NCBI RefSeq assembly: GCF_000217715.1
Contig: NC_015666.1
Coordinates: 186,001-250,000, forward strand
Source: Halopiger xanaduensis SH-6
GTDB lineage: Archaea; Halobacteriota; Halobacteria; Halobacteriales; Natrialbaceae
Length of the DNA stretch: 64,000 bases
Reading direction: 5' to 3'
The position numbers and the translations under genes are program-made. This document shows, in pieces, positions 44,234 through 52,342 of this stretch (positions are counted from its first letter, which is position 1; each line of letters opens with the position of its first letter). The notes under the pieces were generated by a model. The model did no database searches. It worked only from the letters and a program-made list of their open reading frames with translations, and was not told where the DNA came from.

Positions 44234-44261
44234 GATTTAGCCCCGTCTACCCCTAAATCTA
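44234..44261 (-). promoter_or_regulatory. Operator-like repeat over DtxR promoter
   Basis: AGATTTAG (44234-44241) and CTAAATCT (44254-44261) form an eight-base perfect inverted repeat with a 12-base spacer. The right arm contains the TATA box (about 28-30 nt before the start). It is probably the regulator's own binding site and lies between the divergent regulator and arginase. Confidence 0.6.
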
Positions 44262-44358
44262 CCGCCAGCGAGATCGGTCGGGTGACGAGTCGACTGCTCG
44301 AAGGTCGGGAGCGCAGGGGATCGTCACGACCAAACCGATGCCCGGCGTACGCTCGCGC

Positions 44359-45318
44359 ATGAACACGAACGCGACCGTTCGGATCATCGGCGCGCCGATG
44401 GACTACGGGGCCAACCGCCGCGGCGTCGACATGGGACCCTCGGCGATCCGGTACGCCGGCCTCGCCGACGAACTCGAGCGCGCGAGCGTCGCCCCGGTCG
44501 ACGACGGGGACCTCTCGATGCCGCGAGCGGAGGAGATCGACCCCGATGCGGACGACGCAACCGGACTCGAATCGACCGGCGGGGAGAGCGCGGGCGTCGA
44601 GAACGCCAAGTTCCTCCCGGAGATCGAGAGCGTCAACGCCCGCCTCGCCGACCGCGTCGCGGAGACGCTGGCCGACGGCGAGTTCCCGCTCGTGCTCGGC
44701 GGCGACCACTCGGTCGCGATCGGGTCGCTCCACGGCTCCGCGCGCGACGCGGACGTCGGCGCGATCTGGTTCGACGCCCACGCCGACCTCAACACGCCCG
44801 AAACCTCGCCCAGCGGCAACGTCCACGGGATGCCGCTGGGCGCCGCGCTCGGTCGGGGCGTCTTCGGGGACATGGACTGGGCCCACAGCCCCCGCCTCCG
44901 GGAGGAGTCGGTCGCCTACGTCGGCCTCCGCAGCATCGACGAGCGCGAGCGGGAACTGGTCCGCGAGAGCGAGATGACCGCGTTCACGATGTCCGATATC
45001 GACCAGCGCGGCATGACGGCCGTCGTCGAGGACGCGCTCGCGGTCGCGACCGACGGGACCGACGGTATCCACGTCAGCCTCGACCTCGACATGATCGATC
45101 CCAAGGCCGCACCGGGCGTCGGGACGCCGGTCCGCGGCGGCGTCACCTACCGCGAGGCTCACGCCGCCCTCGAGGCAGTCTCGCGGCGCCACGATCGCGA
45201 CGGAATCCTCCGCTCGATGGACGTCGTCGAAGTCAACCCGATCCTCGACGAGGCCAACGAAACGGCGGCGCTCGCGGCCGAGCTCACGGCGAGCGCGTTC
45301 GGCAAGCGGATTCTCTGA
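44359..45318 (+). CDS. rocF: Arginase
   Basis: This 319-residue enzyme hydrolyses arginine to ornithine and urea with two manganese ions. The metal motifs are all present: LVLGGDHSVAIGS, IWFDAHADLNTPETSPSGNVHGMPLG, and SLDLDMIDPKAAPGVGTPVRGG. The N-terminal IIGAPMDYGANRRGVDMGPSAIRYAGL is typical of arginase rather than agmatinase. I chose MNTNATVRIIG (44359); an ATG at 44338 is in frame but adds a basic stretch. It is divergent from a metal-dependent repressor, which may tie it to manganese supply (inference). Confidence 0.93.
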   Translation: MNTNATVRIIGAPMDYGANRRGVDMGPSAIRYAGLADELERASVAPVDDGDLSMPRAEEIDPDADDATGLESTGGESAGVENAKFLPEIESVNARLADRVAETLADGEFPLVLGGDHSVAIGSLHGSARDADVGAIWFDAHADLNTPETSPSGNVHGMPLGAALGRGVFGDMDWAHSPRLREESVAYVGLRSIDERERELVRESEMTAFTMSDIDQRGMTAVVEDALAVATDGTDGIHVSLDLDMIDPKAAPGVGTPVRGGVTYREAHAALEAVSRRHDRDGILRSMDVVEVNPILDEANETAALAAELTASAFGKRIL

Positions 45319-45393
45319 TCGGCGTTCTCGATCGGCATAACCGAGGATCTGATCGTCTAATGGTAACGTGAACCACGGTATAACGGTTCCAAT

Positions 45394-45401
45394 ACCTTTG
45401 T
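45394..45401 (+). promoter_or_regulatory. TATA box for NDH-2 gene
   Basis: CTTTGTAT is centred about 30 nt before the ATG at 45427. A second AT-rich block (TTTTAAACTAGTTAG) follows immediately before the start. Confidence 0.45.
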
Positions 45402-45426
45402 ATCGTAGGGTTTTAAACTAGTTAGT

Positions 45427-46596
45427 ATGACTGAGAACGTCGTCGTACTCGGCGCCGGATACGCCGGTGCCGGTGCGGTCACCAAACTCCAGTCGGAGCT
45501 CGATGGCAACGCGCGATTAACGTGGATCGCCGACGTCGACTACCACCTCGTCCTGCACGAGGCCCACCGCGTGATCCGGGATCCGGACGTTCGCTCGGAC
45601 ATCACCTTCCCCGTGACCGAGATCGCGGACCCCTCGACACGGTTCATCCGGGACGAAGTCGTCGGCCTCGACGTCGACGAGCAGGTCGTCGAACTCGCCG
45701 ACAGCGAGGCCGTCGAGTACGACTACGTCCTCGTCGCGCTGGGCAGCCAGACCGCCTACTACGGCATCCCCGGCCTCGAGGACAACTCTCTGACGCTCAA
45801 GAGCTTGGACGACGCCCTCGAGATTCACGAGACCGTCCAGGAGGCCAGCCAGGAAGCGACTCGCGGCGATCCCGCACAGATCGTCATCGGCGGCGCCGGC
45901 CTCTCGGGCATCCAGACCGCCGGCGAGATCGCCGAGTTCCGCGACGAACACCGCGCGCCGATCGACATTCACCTCGTCGAGGCCTTGGAGGAAATCTTCC
46001 CCGGTAACGATCCCGAGATCCAGCAGGCCCTGCGCGACCTGCTCGAGGACGCCGGCGTCCGCATCCACACGGACGATCCGATCACCGAGGCCACCGAGGA
46101 GCAGATCGAGTTCGACGAGGGCGACCCCCTCGAGTACGACGTGTTCGTCTGGACCGGCGGCATCACGGGCCGCGACGCCTTAGACGACGCCGAACTCGAG
46201 AAGGAGCACAACCGCGTCAACGCCGAGCCGAACTTCCAGACTTCCGACGAGCGCGTCTTCGCCATCGGCGACTCCGCGATCGTCGACCAGGGCGACCAGC
46301 CCGCGCCGCCGACGGCCCAGGCCGCCTGGCAGGCCGCGGAGGTCGCCGGCGAGAATATCGCCCGCGCGATCGAGAACCGGCCGCTCAAGACCTGGGAGCA
46401 CGAGGACAAGGGGACCGTCGTCTCCGTCGGCGAGAAGGCCGTCGCCCACGAGGTCAAGCCGGGCTTCGGCATCTCCCTGCCCGTCGGCACTTTCGGCGGC
46501 GTCCCGGCACAGACCCTGAAGAAGCTGATCGCCGCGCGCTGGATCGCGAGCATCACGTCCTGGAACGAGGCGCGCAAGTCCTGGTCGTCGCTGTAA
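45427..46596 (+). CDS. Type II NADH dehydrogenase-like flavoprotein
   Basis: This 389-residue FAD protein has two Rossmann folds: VVVLGAGYAGAGAVTKLQSEL for FAD and IVIGGAGLSGIQTAGEIAEFRD for NAD(P)H. The FAD-binding end is RVFAIGDSAIVDQGDQPAPPTAQAAWQAAEVAGENIARAIENRPL. The C-terminus lacks a long hydrophobic helix but has the amphipathic tail TLKKLIAARWIASITSWNEARKSW, which could bind the membrane face. It probably passes electrons from NADH to quinone without proton pumping and may feed the oxidase encoded at 58-62 kb. Haloarchaea rely on such enzymes. Confidence 0.9.
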   Translation: MTENVVVLGAGYAGAGAVTKLQSELDGNARLTWIADVDYHLVLHEAHRVIRDPDVRSDITFPVTEIADPSTRFIRDEVVGLDVDEQVVELADSEAVEYDYVLVALGSQTAYYGIPGLEDNSLTLKSLDDALEIHETVQEASQEATRGDPAQIVIGGAGLSGIQTAGEIAEFRDEHRAPIDIHLVEALEEIFPGNDPEIQQALRDLLEDAGVRIHTDDPITEATEEQIEFDEGDPLEYDVFVWTGGITGRDALDDAELEKEHNRVNAEPNFQTSDERVFAIGDSAIVDQGDQPAPPTAQAAWQAAEVAGENIARAIENRPLKTWEHEDKGTVVSVGEKAVAHEVKPGFGISLPVGTFGGVPAQTLKKLIAARWIASITSWNEARKSWSSL

Positions 46597-46643
46597 TCCG
46601 ATCGGCCCGGAATCGAACGCGAGACCGCTATCGAATCGACGCG

Positions 46644-47267
46644 TTACCGCGTATCGTCTTCGTTTTCGTCGTTGCCGGCGTCAGCCGTCCCTGCGTCGCC
46701 ATCGTCCGTAGCCGTGTCGCGACCGTCCCCTCCCATCGGCCGGGCCGGTACGCCGGCGACCGTCGTCCCCGGTTCGACGTCCCGCGTTACGAGCGAGTTC
46801 GCCGCCACGCGCGCCTCGGCGCCGATTTCGACGCCCGGAAGGACGATCGCCCCCGCGCCGATCATCGCCCGTTCGCCGACGACGACCTCGCCGGTCCGGT
46901 ACTCGTCCTGTAAGAACTCGTGACAGAGTAAGGTCGCGTCGTAGCCGACGATCGCGTGATCCTCGAGCGTGATCAACTCGGGCCAGAAGACGTCCGGCGT
47001 CGCCTCGAGGCCCCACGAGACGTCGTCGCCGACGGTGACGCCGATGCGTCGCATGAGCCAGCGCTTGAGCCGCAGGCTCGGCGAGATTCGGACGAGCCAG
47101 ACGACGACGTAGTTGATCGCGATCCGGAGCGGGTGCTTCGCGTCGGTCCAGTAGGCGAGCGAGTTGCGCGGACCCGCCGTTCGGTGATGGGTGATGCGGT
47201 CGTGTCGGGAGCGGGATTCAGATTCGGATTCGGATCCGGAACCGGAACCGGAACTGTCGTCAGTCAC
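46644..47267 (-). CDS. Left-handed beta-helix acyltransferase
   Basis: This 207-residue protein has a Ser/Glu-rich N-terminus of about 25 residues, a basic hydrophobic stretch (LRIAINYVVVWLVRISPSLRLKRWLMRRIGV) and hexapeptide repeats of the maltose/galactoside O-acetyltransferase type. The repeats include VTVGDDVSWGLEATPDVFWPELITLEDHAIVGYDATLLCHEFLQDEYRTGEVVVGERAMIGAGAIVLPGVEIGAEARVAANSLVTRDVEPGTTVAGVPARP. The histidine in LLCHEF is the likely catalytic base. The substrate is probably a sugar or polar lipid; the amphipathic segment suggests membrane contact. The C-terminal tail is acidic. Confidence 0.87.
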   Translation of the reverse strand: MTDDSSGSGSGSESESESRSRHDRITHHRTAGPRNSLAYWTDAKHPLRIAINYVVVWLVRISPSLRLKRWLMRRIGVTVGDDVSWGLEATPDVFWPELITLEDHAIVGYDATLLCHEFLQDEYRTGEVVVGERAMIGAGAIVLPGVEIGAEARVAANSLVTRDVEPGTTVAGVPARPMGGDGRDTATDDGDAGTADAGNDENEDDTR

Positions 47268-47336
47268 TCGTCGGCGGTTCGACCCATCGATACAAGAAAC
47301 CGACTGATGTCTCGAGCAACGGGACCCTGTTCGCCG

Positions 47337-48173
47337 TCAGGACTGTAGTGCGTCGATCGTCGCGTCCGCGGCCGACCGATCACCCGGCCGCCCGACCAGT
47401 TCGCGGAACCGCTCGCCCGACAGGCCGCAGCGGTACGCCGGCTTGAACATCATGTTCGCGCCGCCTTCGGCGACGTTCCAGGCGGACTCGACCGCTTCGC
47501 GGAGGTAGTACTGCGGCCGCTCGTTGCCCGGCTTCACGACGTACTCGCTCAACCGGATCGGATACCGATCGAAGAGACCGCCGGGTTCGCGGCCGTCGAC
47601 GAGGACGATCGTCTTCTCGGCGAGGTACGGCCGCCCGTCTCGAGCGCGTTTCGTGTGGGCATTTTCCGGGTGGCCCTCAAAGATCGCTTCGCACTCCGGC
47701 GGCGGCGTCTCGGGCGTGATCACGTCGACGTGGTCGACGGTGAAGTAGCCGATCAGGTACCGGTGGGCGCGCTCGCCGCCCGGCCGCCGTAGGCCCGCGT
47801 AGAAGCCGACGACGTCACCCGGCTCGAGGGCTCGCAGTCGAGTGACGTAGCCGCTGGTGCGGTGTTCGCCGTAGGTGAGCGCCTCGAAGTTGGGATCGCG
47901 GTGGAACGGCCACGACTCGAGGGTCTCGCCGGTGACGGTCTCGACGCCGCCGCGGACGGGTTGGGGTTCGATACGGGTCGTGAGGTCCGCCGCGACGCGG
48001 TGCTCGGGATCGTCGCTCGCGCGGAGCGCCCACGAGCCCAGCGTCTCGGATTCGCTCGTCTCGCGAGTCTTCTCGGGGATCGGGATATACTCGAACCGGC
48101 CGTCGTCGTACAGCGGTCCGAGCGCGCCGAGGTTCGTGCTGTCGGCACCGATGCCTGCGAGGACGACCGTCAT
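47337..48173 (-). CDS. Nmad3-like putative nucleotide-modification protein
   Basis: This protein of about 278 residues has an N-terminus TVVLAGIGADSTNLGALGPLYDDGRFEYIPIPEKTRETSE and central FEALTYGEHRTSGYVTRLRALEPGDVVGFYAGLRRPG. They match my recollection of the Nmad3 domain (nucleotide modification-associated), linked by comparative genomics to modified DNA or RNA bases. Later it has YLIGYFTVDHV and PGGLFDRYPIRLSEYVV. The true enzymatic role is unknown. No phage or restriction genes are nearby, so a housekeeping nucleic-acid role is possible. I chose the ATG at 48173 before the first strand. Confidence 0.65.
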   Translation of the reverse strand: MTVVLAGIGADSTNLGALGPLYDDGRFEYIPIPEKTRETSESETLGSWALRASDDPEHRVAADLTTRIEPQPVRGGVETVTGETLESWPFHRDPNFEALTYGEHRTSGYVTRLRALEPGDVVGFYAGLRRPGGERAHRYLIGYFTVDHVDVITPETPPPECEAIFEGHPENAHTKRARDGRPYLAEKTIVLVDGREPGGLFDRYPIRLSEYVVKPGNERPQYYLREAVESAWNVAEGGANMMFKPAYRCGLSGERFRELVGRPGDRSAADATIDALQS

Positions 48174-48270
48174 CGGCGGAGTATCGTGAGTCGAGGGCGA
48201 TAAAGCGCTCGGTAGCACCGGGTCCGATAGTTGCAATCACGTCGCTTCCGAGCACTGGAATTGGACCCGA

Positions 48271-48531
48271 TCACCGGTCACTCGACTGCGAGACGTAAAA
48301 GAGCGGAATCAGGAGGACCAGAAAGAGCGTTCCCATGACGGCGATGGCGATCCAGATCGTCGACACCAACCGCTCCGGAATGACGTCGGCGAACTCGGCG
48401 AGCCAGAGGAGACTGTAACCCCCCGCGACGAGTAACGAGACGATGTACATCCGCAATCCGAGCCGAACGACGTGATACAGCGTCGTCCTGGTGACGGCCG
48501 GCGACAGGTAGTCGTCGAGTCTGCCGATCAT
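48271..48531 (-). CDS. Small two-helix membrane protein
   Basis: This 86-residue protein has two transmembrane helices (about 27-46 and 58-80) and a polar N-terminus MIGRLDDYLSPAVTRTTLYHVVR. I recognise no family. It is on the same strand as the Nmad3-like gene but 97 nt upstream with no clear coupling. Confidence 0.6.
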   Translation of the reverse strand: MIGRLDDYLSPAVTRTTLYHVVRLGLRMYIVSLLVAGGYSLLWLAEFADVIPERLVSTIWIAIAVMGTLFLVLLIPLFYVSQSSDR

Positions 48532-48959
48532 CCCCCGTGCCTCCGCGCACTGAGGGCTATCTCGAGTTGTCCGCCGGTGTCGATCGACTCTCGAGGGACA
48601 GGCGGCTGAACACGAGTCCGACGCCGCTCGCGCTCGTCCCGTCCACTCCGGCCGCGAGTATCCGTTCCAGGATCGAGCGCTCGGATGACCATCAGTTCTA
48701 CCGACTTGTACGCGACACTATCGGCTTGAATCTTTATACCAGTCCGTCGGTTTAGGGCGGTAGATCGGACGTTCGCCGACTCGAGCGAGCGTAGTCACGA
48801 ACTGCTCTACGCGTAGGCTCTGCTCGATTACTTGTTCGACCTGTCGCGTCGTCTCCGAACGGACGAACGCTCCCGAACAAACCGCCCGCAAGAAGTCGAT
48901 TCCGATTACCCTAGACCTATATGATTTGGTTCTCGTATTAAGTACTACGTGACCACTCG
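48532..48959. other. Intergenic; possible coding remnant on minus strand
   Basis: No intact gene is seen. On the minus strand a frame ending at 48718 reads naturally for about 60 residues (FVRSETTRQVEQVIEQSL, then RVEQFVTTLARVG and PTDWYKDSSR) but lacks a proper start. It may be a decayed gene. An AT-rich CGTATTAAG near 48933 is the likely promoter of the gene at 48960. Confidence 0.3.
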
Positions 48960-49142
48960 ATGACGGAGAGGGAGGACGATTTTCTCGCCGCCTGCGACGA
49001 GTGTGGGGCCGTGTACGCCGCGACCGAAACCGAGGCGGGACGAATCCTTCCACTCGGTTCTCGAGGCGGGTGCCAGTGCGGTAGTACGTCGTTTTCGCAA
49101 GTTGATAGTAGGGACCTCGACGAGTCGGATGACGACAGTTGA
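48960..49142 (+). CDS. CxxC/CxC zinc microprotein
   Basis: This 60-residue acidic protein has CDECGAVYAATETEAGR and, 19 residues after the first pair, CQCGSTSF, giving a C-x2-C ... C-x-C zinc site. It resembles the 51-residue protein at 23306-23461 in motif spacing and in the VYA after the first pair. Its function is unknown. The ATG lies about 25 nt after a CGTATTAAG box, consistent with a leaderless transcript. A T-rich stretch (CTTCTTTTTCG) follows about 100 nt downstream. Confidence 0.7.
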   Translation: MTEREDDFLAACDECGAVYAATETEAGRILPLGSRGGCQCGSTSFSQVDSRDLDESDDDS

Positions 49143-49370
49143 GTCTGTGGCTCGAGAGTCGGTCCTCAGGTACAACTCACGTTTGAAGCCACACGGTTGG
49201 TGAATACGCGATCAGATCAGTCTCTCGAGAGCAGTTTGAACTGTCTTCTTTTTCGATTAGATACGGCATCTGAAAATTAAATTTAGTGTTCTTGCATGAA
49301 CACCATCCGGATATTACTCGGCGATTTCAAGTACAAACCGCTAAGAGTTGAACACTGAGGGAATAAGAAG

Positions 49371-49441
49371 TGGGACCGCCGAGAATTGAACTCGGGTCCT
49401 ACGGACCCCATCCGCAGAGGATACCACTACCCCACGGTCCC
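49371..49441 (-). tRNA. tRNA-Pro (GGG)
   Basis: On the minus strand, acceptor GGGACCG (49441-49435) pairs with CGGTCCC, with discriminator A at 49371 and no encoded CCA. The anticodon stem TGCGG/CCGTA (one G-T pair) encloses ATGGGGT, giving anticodon GGG. The T arm is CCGAG-TTCAATT-CTCGG. It is 71 nt with no intron. A GCTTAAAC box (49467-49474) lies about 30 nt upstream. It sits downstream of cbf5 on the same strand, next to the DUF106-cmk-cbf5 cluster. Confidence 0.92.
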
Positions 49442-49466
49442 GCATCTTATCCGAAGTGCGTCTGTC

Positions 49467-49474
49467 GTTTAAGC
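49467..49474 (-). promoter_or_regulatory. TATA box for tRNA-Pro
   Basis: The minus strand reads GCTTAAAC, centred about 29-30 nt before the mature 5' end at 49441. Confidence 0.5.
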
Positions 49475-49558
49475 GTGTCGTTTCGCCGTCGCCTCGTGAC
49501 CGCGTTTCACTCGCCGCCCTCGGGGAACATCGAGTCAGAAATCCCCCGAGGAACCGAC

Positions 49559-50470
49559 TCACACGAGCACGCGCTCGAGATCAACCGCCACGTCCCGTCC
49601 CTCGTCGGCGACAAACTCGCCGAGACAGACTGCAGCCCCATTCGGCGTGTAGCAGGCGACGAGATCACCTTCACCGACATCACTGTCGACCTCGAGCACG
49701 CCCGGCTCGTAGACCGGTGCGCCGTTGGCTACCTCCCGAGCGGCGCTTTCGGGGATCACGACCCTCGGAATGTCTTCCAGAATGCGTTCGGCGGGATCGA
49801 CGATTTCGGACAGCGGTTCGGGATCGTCGTCCTCGAGCCAGAACGCCAGCGCGTCCAAAAACTCGTAGGCCGAGTACAGATCCCGATCGTCGAACGGCGT
49901 CGTCGCCGTCCGTCGCAGGTGGCCCATGTGTCCGCCCGTGCCGAGCGCCAGCCCGAGGTCGTGGCAAAGCTTCCGCACGTAGGTGCCGCTCTCGCAGCGG
50001 ATCCGGAGCAACAGCTGGCGATCGGCCTCGTTGCGCTCGAGCACCTCGAGGTCGTAAATCTCGCGCACGCGGAGGCGCCGCGCGACGGCGCTCTTGCGCG
50101 GCGGCTTCTGGTAGATCGGCCCCTCGAACTCCGCGACGACCGACTCGGCGTCGGCCGGGAGCGAACCGTGACACTCGAGGACGGCGACGTACTCCTTCGA
50201 CCCCTCGAGGAAGACCTGCGCGAGGCGGGTCGCATCGCCGAGCATGATCGGCAGGCACCCGGTGACTTTCGGATCGAGCGTCCCTGCGTGGGCGGCTTGA
50301 TCGATGGTCGCATCAATGCCCCGTTCGGCGAGGGTGTCGGCGACGGCGTCGCGGAGCCAGCCGCTCACCTGGTGGGAGGACGGCCCCGGCGGCTTGTCGA
50401 GGTTGACGACGCCGAACGTAAGCAGTTCGGCGGGCGAGCGTTCCTCGGGCGGGCCACGTAGCGCGGTCAT
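49559..50470 (-). CDS. truB: RNA pseudouridine synthase Cbf5
   Basis: This 303-residue protein is archaeal Cbf5/TruB, which makes pseudouridine in rRNA as the catalytic core of H/ACA RNPs and can also modify tRNA U55. [49 protein letters not shown] with the catalytic aspartate, [23 protein letters not shown] and [20 protein letters not shown] are present. A C-terminal PUA domain follows (about 225-303). Its start overlaps the cmk stop (ATGA, 50467-50470), so it is coupled to cmk. Confidence 0.95.
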   Translation of the reverse strand: MTALRGPPEERSPAELLTFGVVNLDKPPGPSSHQVSGWLRDAVADTLAERGIDATIDQAAHAGTLDPKVTGCLPIMLGDATRLAQVFLEGSKEYVAVLECHGSLPADAESVVAEFEGPIYQKPPRKSAVARRLRVREIYDLEVLERNEADRQLLLRIRCESGTYVRKLCHDLGLALGTGGHMGHLRRTATTPFDDRDLYSAYEFLDALAFWLEDDDPEPLSEIVDPAERILEDIPRVVIPESAAREVANGAPVYEPGVLEVDSDVGEGDLVACYTPNGAAVCLGEFVADEGRDVAVDLERVLV

Positions 50471-51045
50471 TCGAACTCGTACTCGAGATCGATGTGGGCC
50501 TTCCCTTCGTCGCCCGCGGGATCGTACTCCCCGACGGCGGTCACGAGCATGTCGAGCACCGCGTCGGGCTCCCAGCGGGCCGTGTTCACCGAGAGGTCGT
50601 AGATCGTCAGATCCCGGATGTCGATGCCGTAGTACTCCTCGTAGCGCTGGGCCTCGCTTGCCTCGCGGGCCTTCGTCTCCTCGGCCGCACGCTCGGGATC
50701 CTTGCCCTCTCGCTCGGCGATTCGCTCGCCGCGAACGTGAACCGGCGCGTCCAGCCAGAATCGGAAGTCGGCCTGCTCGGCCGCCAGCCAGCCGGCGAGT
50801 CGGGACTCGAGCACGAGATCATCCTCTTCGCGTGCGATCTCCCGTAGTCGACGATCGAGGTCGCGGTCGATCTGGTCGTTCTCCTCGGCGAGTTTGTTGA
50901 ACTCCAGCGGCGTGTAGCCGCGTTCGTCGGCCAGTTCGCGGAAGATGTCGCCGCCGCTGACGTGGTCGAGATCGAAGGCGTCGGCGAGCAACTCCGCGGT
51001 CGTGCTCTTCCCGCTTCCCGGCGGGCCAGAGACGGTGAGCAACAT
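50467..51045 (-). CDS. cmk: Cytidylate kinase
   Basis: This 192-residue enzyme phosphorylates CMP and dCMP. The archaeal-type sequence has the P-loop [74 protein letters not shown] and the lid [31 protein letters not shown]. Length is normal. It has both a TATA-like ATTTTACC about 28 nt upstream and a GGAGGT ribosome binding site, and is translationally coupled to cbf5. The DUF106 gene lies 153 nt upstream. Confidence 0.95.
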   Translation of the reverse strand: MLLTVSGPPGSGKSTTAELLADAFDLDHVSGGDIFRELADERGYTPLEFNKLAEENDQIDRDLDRRLREIAREEDDLVLESRLAGWLAAEQADFRFWLDAPVHVRGERIAEREGKDPERAAEETKAREASEAQRYEEYYGIDIRDLTIYDLSVNTARWEPDAVLDMLVTAVGEYDPAGDEGKAHIDLEYEFE

Positions 51046-51198
51046 ATTCGACCTCCGAGGTGCCGGGTAAAATGGGTTTTGAATCCCTCGAGCGGTGGAC
51101 TGACGCGGCGGGGATCAAATGCGACCCACGCTCTCGAGCGACCGGAGCCGGACGAGTTTGAATGAGGCCGAAGCAGTATTTCGACCGAGAGCGGCCGA

Positions 51199-52146
51199 TC
51201 AGGCCGTCGACGGCGTCATGTCGATGTTCAACGACTTGCGAAGCAGCTGGGTAAAGCCCATCGAGCAGAGGAAGTACCAGACGATCCACGACCACATCGG
51301 ACCGAGCAGCGACTCGTTGAACGACACCTCGCCGGCGATCGGCATGATCATCGTCATCTCGGCTTCGCTAACGTGGCCGTCGAGAATCTTCCAGTACATC
51401 CAGAGGAACAGCGGGATCGTCAGCAGCATGATCCAGACCATCGGCCGGAACTGCTCTTTGAACATCCCGAGGTTGTCCGACATCGCCTCCATCTGCTCCT
51501 CGCGGACCGACTCGAGTTCGTTCTCGAGGCGTTCGATCTCGGCGTCGCTGGCCCCGCGCTCTTCGGCCTCCTGCTTGCGGTCCTGAACGTCCTGCATCTT
51601 CTCCTGCATGGCCTTCATCCGCTTTTGGTACTTGGCCATCACTTCGGGGTTCATCAGGTTGGCCTGCAGCAGCGTGGAGTAAAGGCCGGTCAGCAGCGCG
51701 ACGGACATGATCACGGCGTAGAACGGCAACGCGGCGTCCAGCGGCGCGAGGACGAGGTCGATCGTACTGCCGACCGTGTTCCGAACGGGGTTGAACCAGT
51801 ACCCGAACATCAACAGCAGCGACGCGACGCCGGCCATTTTGTCCCACTGTGACCACTTGGACTGTTCGGCGTCGACATCGACGTCGGCGCCCGGCTCGGT
51901 TCCGTCACCGTCGAGGGCCTCGTCGTAGGCGTCTCGGTCGGCGATCTCGAATCCCTCGTCGCCGTCGACTAACACTCCTTTCTCGATCAGTCGGCCCCAC
52001 TGTCCGCTCGTCAACTCGTCGCTGACGTCGGCCCAGTGGACCTCGCCCCCGTTCTCGTCGGCCCGCTCGCGGATCGCCTCGAGGGCGTCCTCCATCGAGG
52101 CGTCCTCGCGGACGAGGTCGTTGATTTTTTCGGCGGTGCGCGTCAT
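51199..52146 (-). CDS. DUF106 (archaeal YidC/EMC3-like) membrane protein
   Basis: This 315-residue protein belongs to DUF106, archaeal relatives of YidC/Oxa1 and eukaryotic EMC3/TMCO1 that help insert membrane proteins. It has a soluble N-terminal part of about 100 residues resembling a small helical or winged-helix domain (INDLVREDASMEDALEAIRERADENGGEVHWADVSDEL). The first helix is KMAGVASLLLMFGYWF, and a long cytoplasmic coiled coil (AKYQKRMKAMQEKMQDVQDRKQEAEERGAS) joins it to two C-terminal helices. It is usually found with adk, cmk and cbf5 in archaea; here adk is separated by two inserted genes. TTGTATACC (52168-52176) is a TATA box about 27 nt upstream. Confidence 0.9.
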   Translation of the reverse strand: MTRTAEKINDLVREDASMEDALEAIRERADENGGEVHWADVSDELTSGQWGRLIEKGVLVDGDEGFEIADRDAYDEALDGDGTEPGADVDVDAEQSKWSQWDKMAGVASLLLMFGYWFNPVRNTVGSTIDLVLAPLDAALPFYAVIMSVALLTGLYSTLLQANLMNPEVMAKYQKRMKAMQEKMQDVQDRKQEAEERGASDAEIERLENELESVREEQMEAMSDNLGMFKEQFRPMVWIMLLTIPLFLWMYWKILDGHVSEAEMTMIMPIAGEVSFNESLLGPMWSWIVWYFLCSMGFTQLLRKSLNIDMTPSTA

Positions 52147-52308
52147 CTGGGTGTGCTAGGGTTCGTCCGGTATACAAGTGTTTTTCTTCGGTCTCCGAAC
52201 AACCCGTTTCAAATGGCACGATCTATCGCTTAGGCGGTACGCTCGACGAGTATACAGGTCTGGTATACGGTATATTGTGGAGCTATGACATGACACTGCA
52301 TCCAAATT

Positions 52309-52316
52309 TTTATAAG
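52309..52316 (+). promoter_or_regulatory. TATA box for VWA surface protein gene
   Basis: TTTATAAG is centred about 30 nt before the ATG at 52343, giving a leaderless transcript. Two GTATAC palindromes lie further upstream (52250-52255 and 52263-52268). Confidence 0.55.
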
Positions 52317-52342
52317 ATGAATACGAAGCGTGCAGGCAGCGA

